Shown here: piece by piece, positions 1 to 8,145 of the stretch
How the letters are laid out: every line of letters starts with the position of its first letter
Numbering within the stretch: position 1 is the first letter of the stretch
Assembly: GCF_009932555.1 (NCBI RefSeq)
Contig: NZ_BLJO01000004.1
Coordinates: forward strand, 81,073-136,939
Origin: Steroidobacter agaridevorans
GTDB taxonomy: Bacteria; Pseudomonadota; Gammaproteobacteria; Steroidobacterales; Steroidobacteraceae
Direction: 5' to 3'
Length of the DNA: 55,867 nt
The notes under the pieces: generated by a model
What the model saw: the letters and a program-made list of their open reading frames with translations, nothing else
What the model was told of the DNA's origin: nothing
The model's database searches: none
Translations under genes and position numbers: made by a program

Positions 1-1
1 G

Positions 2-166
2 ATCGACTTTCTTGCGCCCGCGCAGGGCGGCGATGAGCTGACGGCCATTGCGGTCGAGCGTTGGCGATCCAAGCGCAACGGTGTATATGAAGTAACGGTC
101 GCCAATCAGCGTGGCGACACGATCGCGTTGTTCCGCGGCCGCTCGCATCAAGTTCGCGAGCCGTAG
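2..166 (+). CDS. paaI: PaaI/PaaD-type hotdog thioesterase, C-terminal part
   Basis: Only the last 54 residues lie in the window; the gene starts upstream. The reading frame from base 2 to the TAG at 164-166 gives the typical end of the PaaI/PaaD thioesterase family: a strand beginning IDFLAPAQGGDEL, a central RSKRNGVYEVTV strand and the closing FRGRSHQV motif. PaaI hydrolyses ring-hydroxylated or dead-end phenylacetyl-CoA esters in the cytoplasm, which protects the CoA pool during phenylacetate breakdown. It lies 42 bases ahead of paaK on the same strand, the usual order at the end of paa operons, so both are probably cotranscribed. The family call rests on the C-terminal half only. Confidence 0.8.
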   Translation: MDFLAPAQGGDELTAIAVERWRSKRNGVYEVTVANQRGDTIALFRGRSHQVREP

Positions 167-208
167 CTCCGCAGCACACTCTCGAATGCAACCCTGCAGG
201 AGGAGAGC

Positions 209-1513
209 ATGTCGCCAGACAAAGAAACCTACGAGGCCATCGAGCGCACCAGCGTCGATGAGCTCAAGGCGCTGCAACGGAGTCGGTTGCAGTGGTCGCT
301 CAAGCACGCTTACAACAACGTGCCGCATTACAAGAAGGCCTTCGACGCCGTCGGCGCGCATCCGAACGATTTGCGCGAGCTCGAGGATCTGAGTCGCTTC
401 CCGTTCCTGGTGAAGCAGGACTTTCGCGATCAATATCCCTTCGGACTGCTGGCAGTGCCTCGGGAGCAAGCGGTTCGCTTGCACGCGTCGAGCGGCACGA
501 CCGGCAAACCCACCGTCGTCGCGTACACGCGTAGCGACATCGATGTGTGGGCGGAGTTGATGGCGCGATCGATCTTCGCGGGCGGCGGCCGGCCTGGAGA
601 TCTCGTGCATATCGCGTATGGCTATGGCTTGTTCACGGGCGGCCTCGGCGCGCACTACGGCGCTGAACGATTGGGCTGCACCGTAGTGCCCATGTCGGGC
701 GGACAAACCGAGAAACAAGTACAGCTGATTCGCGATCTCGAGCCGCGCGTCATCATGGTGACGCCGTCGTACATGCTGGCGATCGCCGAAGAGTTTGCGC
801 GTCAGGGCGTCGATCCGACGTCATGCGCGCTGCGCATTGGAATCTTCGGCGCCGAGCCGTGGACCAATGCCATGCGCACCGAGATCGAGTCCCGCATGGG
901 CATCGATGCGGTCGATATCTATGGCTTGTCGGAAGTGATGGGGCCGGGTGTCGCGATGGAATGCGTCTCCACCAAGGACGGCCCGGTGATCTGGGAAGAT
1001 CATTTCTATCCCGAGATCATCGATCCGGACACCGGACGCGTGCTGCCCGACGGCGAAGAAGGCGAGCTGGTGCTGACTTCGCTCACCAAGGAAGCGCTGC
1101 CGGTGATTCGTTATCGCACGCGCGATCGAACCCGGCTGCTGCCGCCGACGGCGCGCACGATGCGTCGGATGGCTCGCATCTCCGGTCGCACCGACGACAT
1201 GATGATCATCCGCGGCGTGAACGTGTTTCCCACCCAGATCGAAGAGCTGATCCTGAAACAAGCGCTGCTCGCGCCTCATTATCACTTGGAAATATTTCGC
1301 GACGGTCATCTCGACTCGCTGACTGTGAACGTCGAGCTGCAGGCGGGCGTCGAGGATCATCAAGCGCGGCGTGACGGAGTGGCCGGCGAGCTGGTCCAGT
1401 CGATCAAGTCATACATCGGCGTCACGACCAGTGTGATCGTGCACCCAGCGAGCTCGCTGGAGCGCTCGATGGGCAAGGCAAAACGGGTCAGTGACCGCCG
1501 CCGCCCGTCGTAA
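209..1513 (+). CDS. paaK: Phenylacetate-CoA ligase
   Basis: This 434-residue protein has the normal PaaK length and belongs to the ANL adenylating superfamily. It activates phenylacetate to phenylacetyl-CoA with ATP, the entry step of the paa pathway. The P-loop-like A3 motif is visible as SSGTTGKPTVVAYT near residue 93. The YGLSEVMGPG motif follows near residue 240, and the FAGGG/YGYGLFTGGLG segment near 125-145 is typical of the PaaK branch. The C-terminal lid domain includes GRTDDMMIIRGVNVFP. The ATG at 209 has a strong AGGAGGAG ribosome site just upstream. The preceding PaaI-type gene supports a phenylacetate catabolic operon whose other members lie upstream of the window. Confidence 0.93.
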   Translation: MSPDKETYEAIERTSVDELKALQRSRLQWSLKHAYNNVPHYKKAFDAVGAHPNDLRELEDLSRFPFLVKQDFRDQYPFGLLAVPREQAVRLHASSGTTGKPTVVAYTRSDIDVWAELMARSIFAGGGRPGDLVHIAYGYGLFTGGLGAHYGAERLGCTVVPMSGGQTEKQVQLIRDLEPRVIMVTPSYMLAIAEEFARQGVDPTSCALRIGIFGAEPWTNAMRTEIESRMGIDAVDIYGLSEVMGPGVAMECVSTKDGPVIWEDHFYPEIIDPDTGRVLPDGEEGELVLTSLTKEALPVIRYRTRDRTRLLPPTARTMRRMARISGRTDDMMIIRGVNVFPTQIEELILKQALLAPHYHLEIFRDGHLDSLTVNVELQAGVEDHQARRDGVAGELVQSIKSYIGVTTSVIVHPASSLERSMGKAKRVSDRRRPS

Positions 1514-1621
1514 ACCCCGCTATCCGCGCGCCACGATCCACGAAAAACCTATCGAATCAGTGACCTGCTCTCCCTTCCCCATGTACGTATAGGCGCTGCA
1601 CGGACACTGCTTGTAGGGTCC

Positions 1622-1667
1622 CCTGACACCGGTGTCAGGAAGCGCGCGTATTTTGCCACCGGTGTCA
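1622..1667. promoter_or_regulatory. Paired palindromic operator before the pectate lyase gene
   Basis: A perfect 18-base palindrome (CCTGACACCGGTGTCAGG) lies at 1622-1639. A second, one-base-degenerate copy of its core (TGCCACCGGTGTCA) lies at 1654-1667. The two centres are 30 bases apart, about three helical turns, so dimers would bind on the same face. A palindrome with a central CG is typical of LacI-family operators; that assignment is inference. The only downstream target is the pectate lyase gene starting at 1738. The rest of 1514-1737 shows no convincing gene. Confidence 0.6.
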
Positions 1668-1737
1668 ATTCTCGCCGTCAGTGCTCGAAGTAGAGCATTC
1701 GAAATCATAGGAAACATCCAACGGACAGGAGATAACT

Positions 1738-2940
1738 ATGCTTCGCAAATTGTTGCTAGGGGGATTATTGCTGGCCTCGGCCGCCTCCGCGTGGAGCGCG
1801 ACCAACCGGCCCGAAGGCTACGTGACCATCTGCAGGACTCCCGAGACCTGCTCGGTGAGCACCAGCACCAACGTGGCGTTCGGCGCTTCCGGTCAGTTTG
1901 TTTACAAAGTCTTGAATGGCACGTTCACTTGCACCGTGGCCACGTTCGGCTCAGATCCGATTCCCGAAAAGTCGGTGAAGGAATGTTCGGTGCCGTCGGG
2001 CGGAGGCACGACGCCGCCACCGACGGGATCGACCATCAGCCTCAGCGCATCCGCGGGCAACGGCACGGTGTCGTTGAGCTGGTCGTACTCGAGCGGCTCG
2101 GGCGCGACGCAGGAAGTTTATCGAGATCTCGACGCCGATCCGAACGGTCGGGTGCGCATTGCCAGCGTCAGCTCCAGCACGCGCAGCTACACCGACACCG
2201 GGTTGACCAACGGCACGACCTACTACTACACGATCAAGAACACGGCCAGCGGAGTAGCAACGAACTCCAACGTCGCCTCAGCCACGCCGTCCGGCGGTGG
2301 CACGACACCGCCGCCGACCGGATCGATCACGGGCTCTTCGTGCTCGACCAGCGGCGCGCAAACGACCGTGCATGCAACCATTCGTGTGACCAGTGGCACC
2401 TATGACGGCGGTTGCCAGCGCTTCAATGCGGGCTCGGAGCTGGGCGACGGCAGCCAGTCGGAAGGCCAGGATCCGGTGTTCCGCGTGGAGAACGGCGCGA
2501 CCTTGCGTAACGTGGTCATCGGCACCAACGGCGCCGACGGTATACACACGTACAACGGCGCGAACCTCGATAATATCTACTGGATGAACGTCGGCGAGGA
2601 TGCGATGACCATCAAGTCCTCGGGCACGACCACGGTGAGCAATATCGAAGGCTACGATGCCGACGACAAGTTCTTCCAGGTTAATGCCGCGTCGACGCTG
2701 AACGTGACCAATTGCATCATTCATCGAGCCGGCAAGGCGCTGCGCCAGAACGGCGGCACGACGTTCCGGGTCAACGTCAGCTTCAATCGCTGCGACATCA
2801 ACTCGATGGGGGAGGGCGTGTTCCGCACCGACAGTTCGGTCAGCACGGCGAGCCTGACCAACAGCCGGCTGCACGATGCGGGCACGATCTGCATCGGGCC
2901 ATGGGCGAGCTGCTCGCAATCGGGGAACAGCAGCTATTGA
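1738..2940 (+). CDS. Secreted pectate lyase, family PL3, with Fn3 module
   Basis: A 400-residue exported polysaccharide lyase. Residues 1-21 are a Sec signal peptide ending ASAWSA. A short Cys-containing module (about 22-84) follows. Then come a fibronectin-III-like domain (about 99-182) flanked on both sides by the same SGGGTTPPPTG linker (about 87 and 185), and the catalytic beta-helix. Residues from about 200 carry the PL3 signature: VFRVENGATLRNVVIG, NGADGIHTYNGANLDN and VGEDAMTIKSSG. PL3 enzymes cleave polygalacturonate by calcium-dependent beta-elimination outside the cell. The start has an AGGAGAT ribosome site. Two palindromes upstream suggest substrate-responsive repression. The Fn3 module and linkers are accessory regions; no carbohydrate-binding module was recognised. 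Confidence 0.88.
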   Translation: MLRKLLLGGLLLASAASAWSATNRPEGYVTICRTPETCSVSTSTNVAFGASGQFVYKVLNGTFTCTVATFGSDPIPEKSVKECSVPSGGGTTPPPTGSTISLSASAGNGTVSLSWSYSSGSGATQEVYRDLDADPNGRVRIASVSSSTRSYTDTGLTNGTTYYYTIKNTASGVATNSNVASATPSGGGTTPPPTGSITGSSCSTSGAQTTVHATIRVTSGTYDGGCQRFNAGSELGDGSQSEGQDPVFRVENGATLRNVVIGTNGADGIHTYNGANLDNIYWMNVGEDAMTIKSSGTTTVSNIEGYDADDKFFQVNAASTLNVTNCIIHRAGKALRQNGGTTFRVNVSFNRCDINSMGEGVFRTDSSVSTASLTNSRLHDAGTICIGPWASCSQSGNSSY

Positions 2941-2960
2941 TTGAAATGCAGGGATAGGAC

Positions 2961-2992
2961 CGATGGCCGGGAGCGATTGCTCCCGGCCATCG
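2961..2992 (+). terminator. Hairpin after the pectate lyase gene
   Basis: A perfect 14-bp stem (CGATGGCCGGGAGC and its complement) with loop GATT begins 20 bases after the lyase stop codon. No T-run follows, so it may be a transcript-stabilising 3' hairpin or a weak terminator. It separates the lyase from the gene at 3016. Confidence 0.55.
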
Positions 2993-3015
2993 CCGCCAGC
3001 GAACAGGGATGGAAG

Positions 3016-3783
3016 ATGATCAGACTCATGGATCGACGGGTGGTATCGAGCGTGGTCATGGTGGCCGCGCTCGCGACTGCGGTTACGGTCATCGTGAAAA
3101 ACCACGAGGCGCGAGAGCTCGCGGCTTCGGTCGAGCCGACGAACTTATCAACTGCAGAGAATCGAACGCGTCCGCTGGTTTCGCCATTGGTGCCGGAGCA
3201 GCAGCGCTCGCTCGCGGCAACGGAAGATCCGCCCGACGCCGCGTTTCTTGCGCAGGTCGAGCACAAGTATCGGTTCCTGATTGCCGATGTCGAAGAAGCG
3301 CATGTCGATGAGTTGCGGCGTCGGCTGCTGGAGCGCGAGTCGCAGATGGACATCGGTTCACGCAGCCGCATCGATGCGGGCATCGGCAAGCTCTTGCCGG
3401 CGGAAAGCTTCGCCTATTACCAGACGTTGAAGGATTCCGATCTCGAACAGCATCACCTGGCTGAATACACCGGCGGCATCAGCAATGTCGCGCCGCTGGA
3501 CGAGCGACAGGAACGGATCGTGCTGGAGGCGAAACTGCGCCAGAAGCAACGCTATGCCGCGGTCATGCGGGATGTCGGGCTGGATCGAGAGAGTTTGTCG
3601 AAAGAGGAGCGTGCTTACGCCCACGCGGGAACGGCGGAAGCGCTCAAGCAATACATGAATGATTTCCTGGCGGAGGTGGCGCCGGCGCTCACGCAGGAGC
3701 AATACACGCAGCTCAAGAACTACGAAACGACCGAGTTCGCCCGCGAGCTGAGCCGATTGCAGCAACGGATCAATGCGAAGTAG
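3016..3783 (+). CDS. Membrane-anchored hypothetical protein
   Basis: I do not recognise this 255-residue protein. It begins MIRLMDRRVVSS and continues into one hydrophobic segment (about residues 8-26), so it is probably a single-pass inner-membrane or exported protein with a charged, mostly helical domain outside. The rest is rich in Glu, Arg and Gln, with predicted coiled-coil stretches such as ELSRLQQRINAK at the C-terminus. The frame is open from 2941, but the ATG at 3016 is preferred: GGAAG lies just ahead of it and the frame before it reads through the hairpin at 2961-2992. Its last 14 bases overlap the end of the convergent YCF48-type gene. Confidence 0.7.
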   Translation: MIRLMDRRVVSSVVMVAALATAVTVIVKNHEARELAASVEPTNLSTAENRTRPLVSPLVPEQQRSLAATEDPPDAAFLAQVEHKYRFLIADVEEAHVDELRRRLLERESQMDIGSRSRIDAGIGKLLPAESFAYYQTLKDSDLEQHHLAEYTGGISNVAPLDERQERIVLEAKLRQKQRYAAVMRDVGLDRESLSKEERAYAHAGTAEALKQYMNDFLAEVAPALTQEQYTQLKNYETTEFARELSRLQQRINAK

Positions 3784-5920
3784 CAGATGTCCGCGACAGT
3801 CGTGCTACGCGCTCGCCCACCAGGACGAGATCGCCGCTGCGTGAATTGAAGACGGCGCTGCGAAAGTGACGGCGAGTGTGGCTGGGAATGCGTTCCCAGG
3901 TTTTGCCGGCGTCAGCCGAGCGCAGGATCGTTCCTTGTTGACCGACGATGACCAAAGCTCCGGTGTCCGGCTCGAGCAAGCCCTTGCGCAGCTCCGCTTC
4001 GGTGCCGCTGTCGATGGCTTGCCAGGATTCGCCGTTGTCGGTGGAGCGGACGATGCTGCCATATTCGCCGAATGCCACGAGCGCATTGCTCTTCGGGTCG
4101 TGAAACATGCGCCGGAGCGAACGCTCGGTGCCCGACGCAACGCGACGCCATTTCAGTCCGGCATCGGTCGAACGCAGCAGCGTGCCTTTGCCTCCCAGCA
4201 AGAACATCGTGTTCGATCGTTCGGCCGTGTGGCTGCCAAACAAATCTTCGTCCGTGCCGGTGTCGACGAGTTGCCATTGGCGCCCGCCATCGGTGCTGCG
4301 TGCAGCGACGCCACGTTGACCTGCGATCAGCAGGGTGGATGTGTTTGCCGCCACTGTTCCTTGCCAAAGCTCACGATCGGTTTCGAGCTTCGATCGCTGC
4401 CAGGTCCGGCCGGTATCCCGCGACGAATAGATCGAGCCACGCGCTTCGACGACGGCCAGTGACTGCCGGCGCGGGTCGCTAAGAATCCAGGGAAACGCTT
4501 CTTCCTTCTCCAGCGGCGTCCAATGCGCGATTTGCCATCGGGTTCCGCCATCCTCGGAGCGAACGATGGTTCCTGGCGCGCCGGCCGCGACCAACGCTTT
4601 GTTGGAGGGATCGATCACCAGCGAGCGCAGGTTCGGTGGCGTGTTCATGTTGGGATAAGCGACCTCGATACTTTCCCAGGTTTGTCCGCTGTCCTTGGAG
4701 CGCAAGATGCTGCCAAGCTCGCCGCTCGCGACCATTGCATCGCTCTCGGGCAGAGCGACGATCTCCCGCAAGTTCAAACTCAGCTCGGGCGACACGCGTC
4801 GCCAGCTCTTGCCGGAATCGGCCGAGGTCACGATGTAGCCGCCGTCGCCGTAGCCGACGAAATGTCCTGCGCCGATCTGCGCCAGCGATTCCATGCTGGT
4901 GTTGGACCCGGTCGCGATCTTTTGCCACTGCAGGCCGCCGTCGGTGGATCGAGCCGCGAGTCCATGATGGCCGACCGCTATCAACGACTGGCTGGGCGCG
5001 TCGTAGCGAAGAGCGCTGACAAAGCGCTTCTGCCCGTCGATCAGCAGCTCGATCTTTTCCCAGGAGTCCTCGCCCCGCCCGCGACGAAACAAATCACCCG
5101 TATGGCTCGCGAGCAGTAAGGCGTGGAACTTCGGGTCGCGCGCGGCATCCGTGAAATATGCATTGCCGCCCATGCTCATCAGCCGCCAGGTCTCGCCGCG
5201 GTCGGTCGAGATCAAGAAGCGACCCAGCGCACTCGTCGCAATCAACTCGCTTTCCAGCGCGTGGATTGCAGTGACGGGAGTGACGGGGTCTTGCATCTTC
5301 ACGCGGGTCAGATGCCAACTGACGCCGGCATCCGTGGATCGTCCGATCAAGCCGGCTTCGCCGCCGATCAGAATGGCGCCGCTGCTGGGTTCGACGAACA
5401 ATGTTTCCAATGTGAGATTGAGCTGGTTCGATAGCGGCAACCACGTTTTGCCGCCATCCACGGAGCGAAGAATCGTTCCGCGTGTCCCGGCCGCTATCCA
5501 GGCGCCGCTGAGCGCATGATGAACCACCGCCCGCAGATCGAAATCGGCGGCCCCGAGAGAGAGGGCCTGCCATCGGCGCCCGGCATCTTCCGAGCGAAGC
5601 AGCGTGCCGCGTTCCCCCACGGCGATCAGAACCTTTCCTGATGCATCGGAAGCGACACGTGTGAGATCCGCATCCGCGGAGGTGTCTGCGTAGTGCCAGC
5701 GGCTCGTGTCTGTCGAATACAGGATGGTGCCGTCCGTGCCCCAGAGCAGTAGCGTGCGCGAATTTGGTTCGTACAACGAGCCCGTCAGCTTGGGATTGAT
5801 GATGCGCGCTGAATAAGTGATGGGGGCGGCGCGATCATCCGCCGAGGCGGACACTGTGCCGCAGCCAATGGCGATGAATAGCAGCGTGCGGGCGCAGGCG
5901 AGCAGTTCCTTCGATCTCAT
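3770..5920 (-). CDS. YCF48/BNR-repeat beta-propeller exported protein
   Basis: About 716 residues long. It has a signal peptide (ELLACARTLLFIAIGCGTVSA) and then about fourteen repeats of the form RSxDxGxxW, such as RSEDAGRRWQ, RSVDGGKTWL and RSTDNGESWQ. This is the YCF48/photosystem II assembly factor-like, or sialidase Asp-box, repeat. Fourteen repeats would make two seven-bladed propellers. The start at 5920 is chosen because GGAGGG lies six bases before it; the frame is open back to 5968. Related bacterial proteins often sit next to RND-superfamily exporters, but none is adjacent here. The next gene upstream encodes a TonB-domain protein on the same strand 54 bases away, so the two may form an operon. 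Function is unknown; a periplasmic scaffold or ligand-binding role is inferred. Confidence 0.82.
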   Translation of the reverse strand: MRSKELLACARTLLFIAIGCGTVSASADDRAAPITYSARIINPKLTGSLYEPNSRTLLLWGTDGTILYSTDTSRWHYADTSADADLTRVASDASGKVLIAVGERGTLLRSEDAGRRWQALSLGAADFDLRAVVHHALSGAWIAAGTRGTILRSVDGGKTWLPLSNQLNLTLETLFVEPSSGAILIGGEAGLIGRSTDAGVSWHLTRVKMQDPVTPVTAIHALESELIATSALGRFLISTDRGETWRLMSMGGNAYFTDAARDPKFHALLLASHTGDLFRRGRGEDSWEKIELLIDGQKRFVSALRYDAPSQSLIAVGHHGLAARSTDGGLQWQKIATGSNTSMESLAQIGAGHFVGYGDGGYIVTSADSGKSWRRVSPELSLNLREIVALPESDAMVASGELGSILRSKDSGQTWESIEVAYPNMNTPPNLRSLVIDPSNKALVAAGAPGTIVRSEDGGTRWQIAHWTPLEKEEAFPWILSDPRRQSLAVVEARGSIYSSRDTGRTWQRSKLETDRELWQGTVAANTSTLLIAGQRGVAARSTDGGRQWQLVDTGTDEDLFGSHTAERSNTMFLLGGKGTLLRSTDAGLKWRRVASGTERSLRRMFHDPKSNALVAFGEYGSIVRSTDNGESWQAIDSGTEAELRKGLLEPDTGALVIVGQQGTILRSADAGKTWERIPSHTRRHFRSAVFNSRSGDLVLVGERVARLSRTSATSH

Positions 5921-5974
5921 GCGGATCCCTCCGATCCGCATGCTGCCCATCCTGGGCGGGAGTCGCAAGTAAGA

Positions 5975-7165
5975 TCAATTCGTGCGCTGGAATTTCAAGC
6001 GTACGCGGAGTCGGTCGCTAGTAGCCCCATCGCTACGCGGTTCGTATTTCCACTGTTCGACAGCGGCGAGCGCCGCTTTGTTGAATAGCCGACCACGACT
6101 GCTGTCCTCGACTCGGGGCGCGATTACATCGCCCGACGCAGTGACCTGCAGGCTCACATCGACCCAGCCCTCGATTCCGCGCATCGACGCTTCTTGCGGA
6201 TACTCAGGCTGAACGACCTTGATGAGCTTAGGCTCCACCGCCGCCGGAGCGATGGGAGGAGTTGCCGCAGGCGCAGCGGCGCTTTCTTCGACCACGTTTG
6301 CTCCAGTGTCCGGAGCTGGCTCCACAATGGGTGATGTCGCTGGCTGATTGGCTGCCAGGGCGGTCGCGAGAGCCGCTACGTCGGCGACTTTCTGCAGCGG
6401 CGCTGACTCAACTTTTGCCGGCCTTGCGCTCGGAGCTGGGGCGGGACGTGAAGCAGGCGTTTCTCGAGTCTTCGTGACGGCCGGCTCGTCGAGCGGTTCA
6501 GGAGTCGCGGTCGCGGCGGCAAGGAGCGTTCGCAATTCCGCTCGCCACTGCAAATCCAATACGGTCAGACTTTCATGATCGGGCCGCACCCGCCGCGCCT
6601 TCTCCAGCGCAACCCCTGCTTCGGCGATTCGCTTCTGAGACAGCAGCAGGCGGGCGTTGGTCAAATGACGATCCGCGATGGCGTCGATGCCGGCGATCGC
6701 GTCGGTGTTGGCTGGGTCGAGCGCGAGCACCGTGCTGAAGTAGTGAAAGGCACTGCGCTCCGGCGGGTCGGTGTAGCGGCCGTCGGCCATTGCCGTACGG
6801 GCATCATTGAGATTGCGAGCGATGACATCTCGAGGATCGATGTCCGGCATGCGCTGAGCCATCACCCACCACACCGCGAAGCCCACCGAGAACAGGGCGA
6901 TAGCGAATGCGATCCAGGGAGTGCGGCCTCGCTGCTCGCGGCTGACTTCTGGATTGGCAACGGGCGGTGTCGGCGCTGGCGCCAATGCAGGGGCGAGCGG
7001 CACTTCGATCCTGGTCGGAGCGACGGCATCCGGCGCATCCACCGATGCTGCATCTGGTTCGAGTTGTTGGCGCCGCCTGCGTTGGGCGGTTTGATAGAAC
7101 GGCGCGGTGATTTCGTTTCGTCCGGACGCCAGTTCCAGTTGTACGCGCGCAGTATCGGTGGCCAT
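5975..7165 (-). CDS. TonB C-terminal-domain protein with inner-membrane anchor
   Basis: About 396 residues from the ATG at 7165. A GGGGAG site lies seven bases ahead of this start; in-frame ATGs at 7171, 7180 and further up are less likely. There is a cytoplasmic N-terminus with an RRRRQQ cluster, one membrane span (IAFAIALFSVGFAVWWV), a helical TPR-like region (DPANTDAIAGIDAIADRHL to KARRVRPDHE), a Pro/Ala-rich linker and a final TonB domain. The TonB domain shows YPQEASMRGIEGWVDV and AALAAVEQWKYEP. The TonB/energy-transducer fold usually couples the inner-membrane proton gradient to outer-membrane receptors, but no ExbB/ExbD lies here. The internal helical repeats are unlike classic TonB, so it may have a specialised partner, possibly the propeller protein encoded downstream. 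Confidence 0.85.
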   Translation of the reverse strand: MATDTARVQLELASGRNEITAPFYQTAQRRRRQQLEPDAASVDAPDAVAPTRIEVPLAPALAPAPTPPVANPEVSREQRGRTPWIAFAIALFSVGFAVWWVMAQRMPDIDPRDVIARNLNDARTAMADGRYTDPPERSAFHYFSTVLALDPANTDAIAGIDAIADRHLTNARLLLSQKRIAEAGVALEKARRVRPDHESLTVLDLQWRAELRTLLAAATATPEPLDEPAVTKTRETPASRPAPAPSARPAKVESAPLQKVADVAALATALAANQPATSPIVEPAPDTGANVVEESAAAPAATPPIAPAAVEPKLIKVVQPEYPQEASMRGIEGWVDVSLQVTASGDVIAPRVEDSSRGRLFNKAALAAVEQWKYEPRSDGATSDRLRVRLKFQRTN

Positions 7166-7337
7166 GCGCATGCTCCCCATGGTGGGAATCCTGCTGCGAC
7201 ACAGCGCAAGCGGATTCGCTCTGCAGGCCACGCTAATCCAACCCAAATACGATGTCAGTGGTCGGAAGTCCTAATGTACGGGACATCCGTGGTGATGGCG
7301 GCGAGTGTTGGTTTTCTCGACGTCAGCAAAAGCCGCT

Positions 7338-7925
7338 CTATGTTCTGGCTGCTGCCGCCGCTTGCAGCTGGGGAAAGAACTCGGCGAAGTCGGCGTCGAA
7401 GCCGGCGCGGTGAGCAATCAAATCGACGACGCCTTTCTCCAGGGCGAACTCGCGGTTCCAGCGCGATGAAAGATACGCCGACAAGCGGCGCAGCGAGCGC
7501 TCCACACCTTCGATGCGTCGATACGAACCGAGCAGATCGTGACGAATGATTCGATCGAGCGTCACGCGCGCCGACGCCGGCAGCTCGAGCTTGCTCGACT
7601 CGATGTCGGCATAGAACTTCGCGGTGAACGCATCGAGCACGATGGGCGAGTAGCGATCCCAGCGGGTTGCGAGCAGATGGTCGTAGAAAACATCCACGAG
7701 CACGCCGCTGAAGCGACGGAACTCGGGACTCACGCGCGAGCGACTGCGCTTCACCAGCGGATGCGAGTCGGTGAATGCATCGATTTGTTTATGTTTCTGC
7801 GCGCCGCGCTGGAAGCCCGCGCTCATGCGGCGCAACTCTTCTCCTCTGACGATGTCGGCCAGCAGATTACCGAGGCGAAATTCGACGTCCGGCTCGGACA
7901 GGAACACGTGGGCGAGCCAATTCAA
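7338..7925 (-). CDS. acpH: Acyl carrier protein phosphodiesterase (AcpH family)
   Basis: About 195 residues. AcpH hydrolyses the phosphopantetheine prosthetic group from acyl carrier protein. The family signature opens the protein: LNWLAHVFLSEPDVEFRLGNLLADIV. It is followed by HKQIDAFTDSHP and RRFSGVLVDVFYDH, which carry the metal-binding His and Asp residues of this HD-like fold. I chose the TTG at 7925 as the start because AAGGA lies eight bases before it and homologues begin at this position. The frame remains open to 7955 with an ATG, which would add ten unusual residues. It stands alone between the TonB-type gene and the divergently oriented lipoprotein gene. Confidence 0.85.
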   Translation of the reverse strand: MNWLAHVFLSEPDVEFRLGNLLADIVRGEELRRMSAGFQRGAQKHKQIDAFTDSHPLVKRSRSRVSPEFRRFSGVLVDVFYDHLLATRWDRYSPIVLDAFTAKFYADIESSKLELPASARVTLDRIIRHDLLGSYRRIEGVERSLRRLSAYLSSRWNREFALEKGVVDLIAHRAGFDADFAEFFPQLQAAAAART

Positions 7926-8145
7926 GAGAAAAATCCTTGCTGTCAATTTCGGCAATTTAGCTTAGTGACGTCCACGCGTCGAGGCGGATGTCGCCCACGT
8001 CAGACACTGTAATCCGCGACAATTCTGCATCCGCGTATCGGCGCTTCCCGAATAACGCTGCAGATTCCACCGTGAGCTGAACGTCGCGGGCCGGCATCTG
8101 CGCTCCATCGCAGTGCATGCGATGTCAAACCAAAGGGATGCTCCC

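Noticed and set aside
1990-2330. Repeated Gly/Thr/Pro codons in the pectate lyase gene as a CRISPR or satellite
   Set aside because: They encode two copies of one protein linker within a clear open frame, with no spacer-repeat periodicity.
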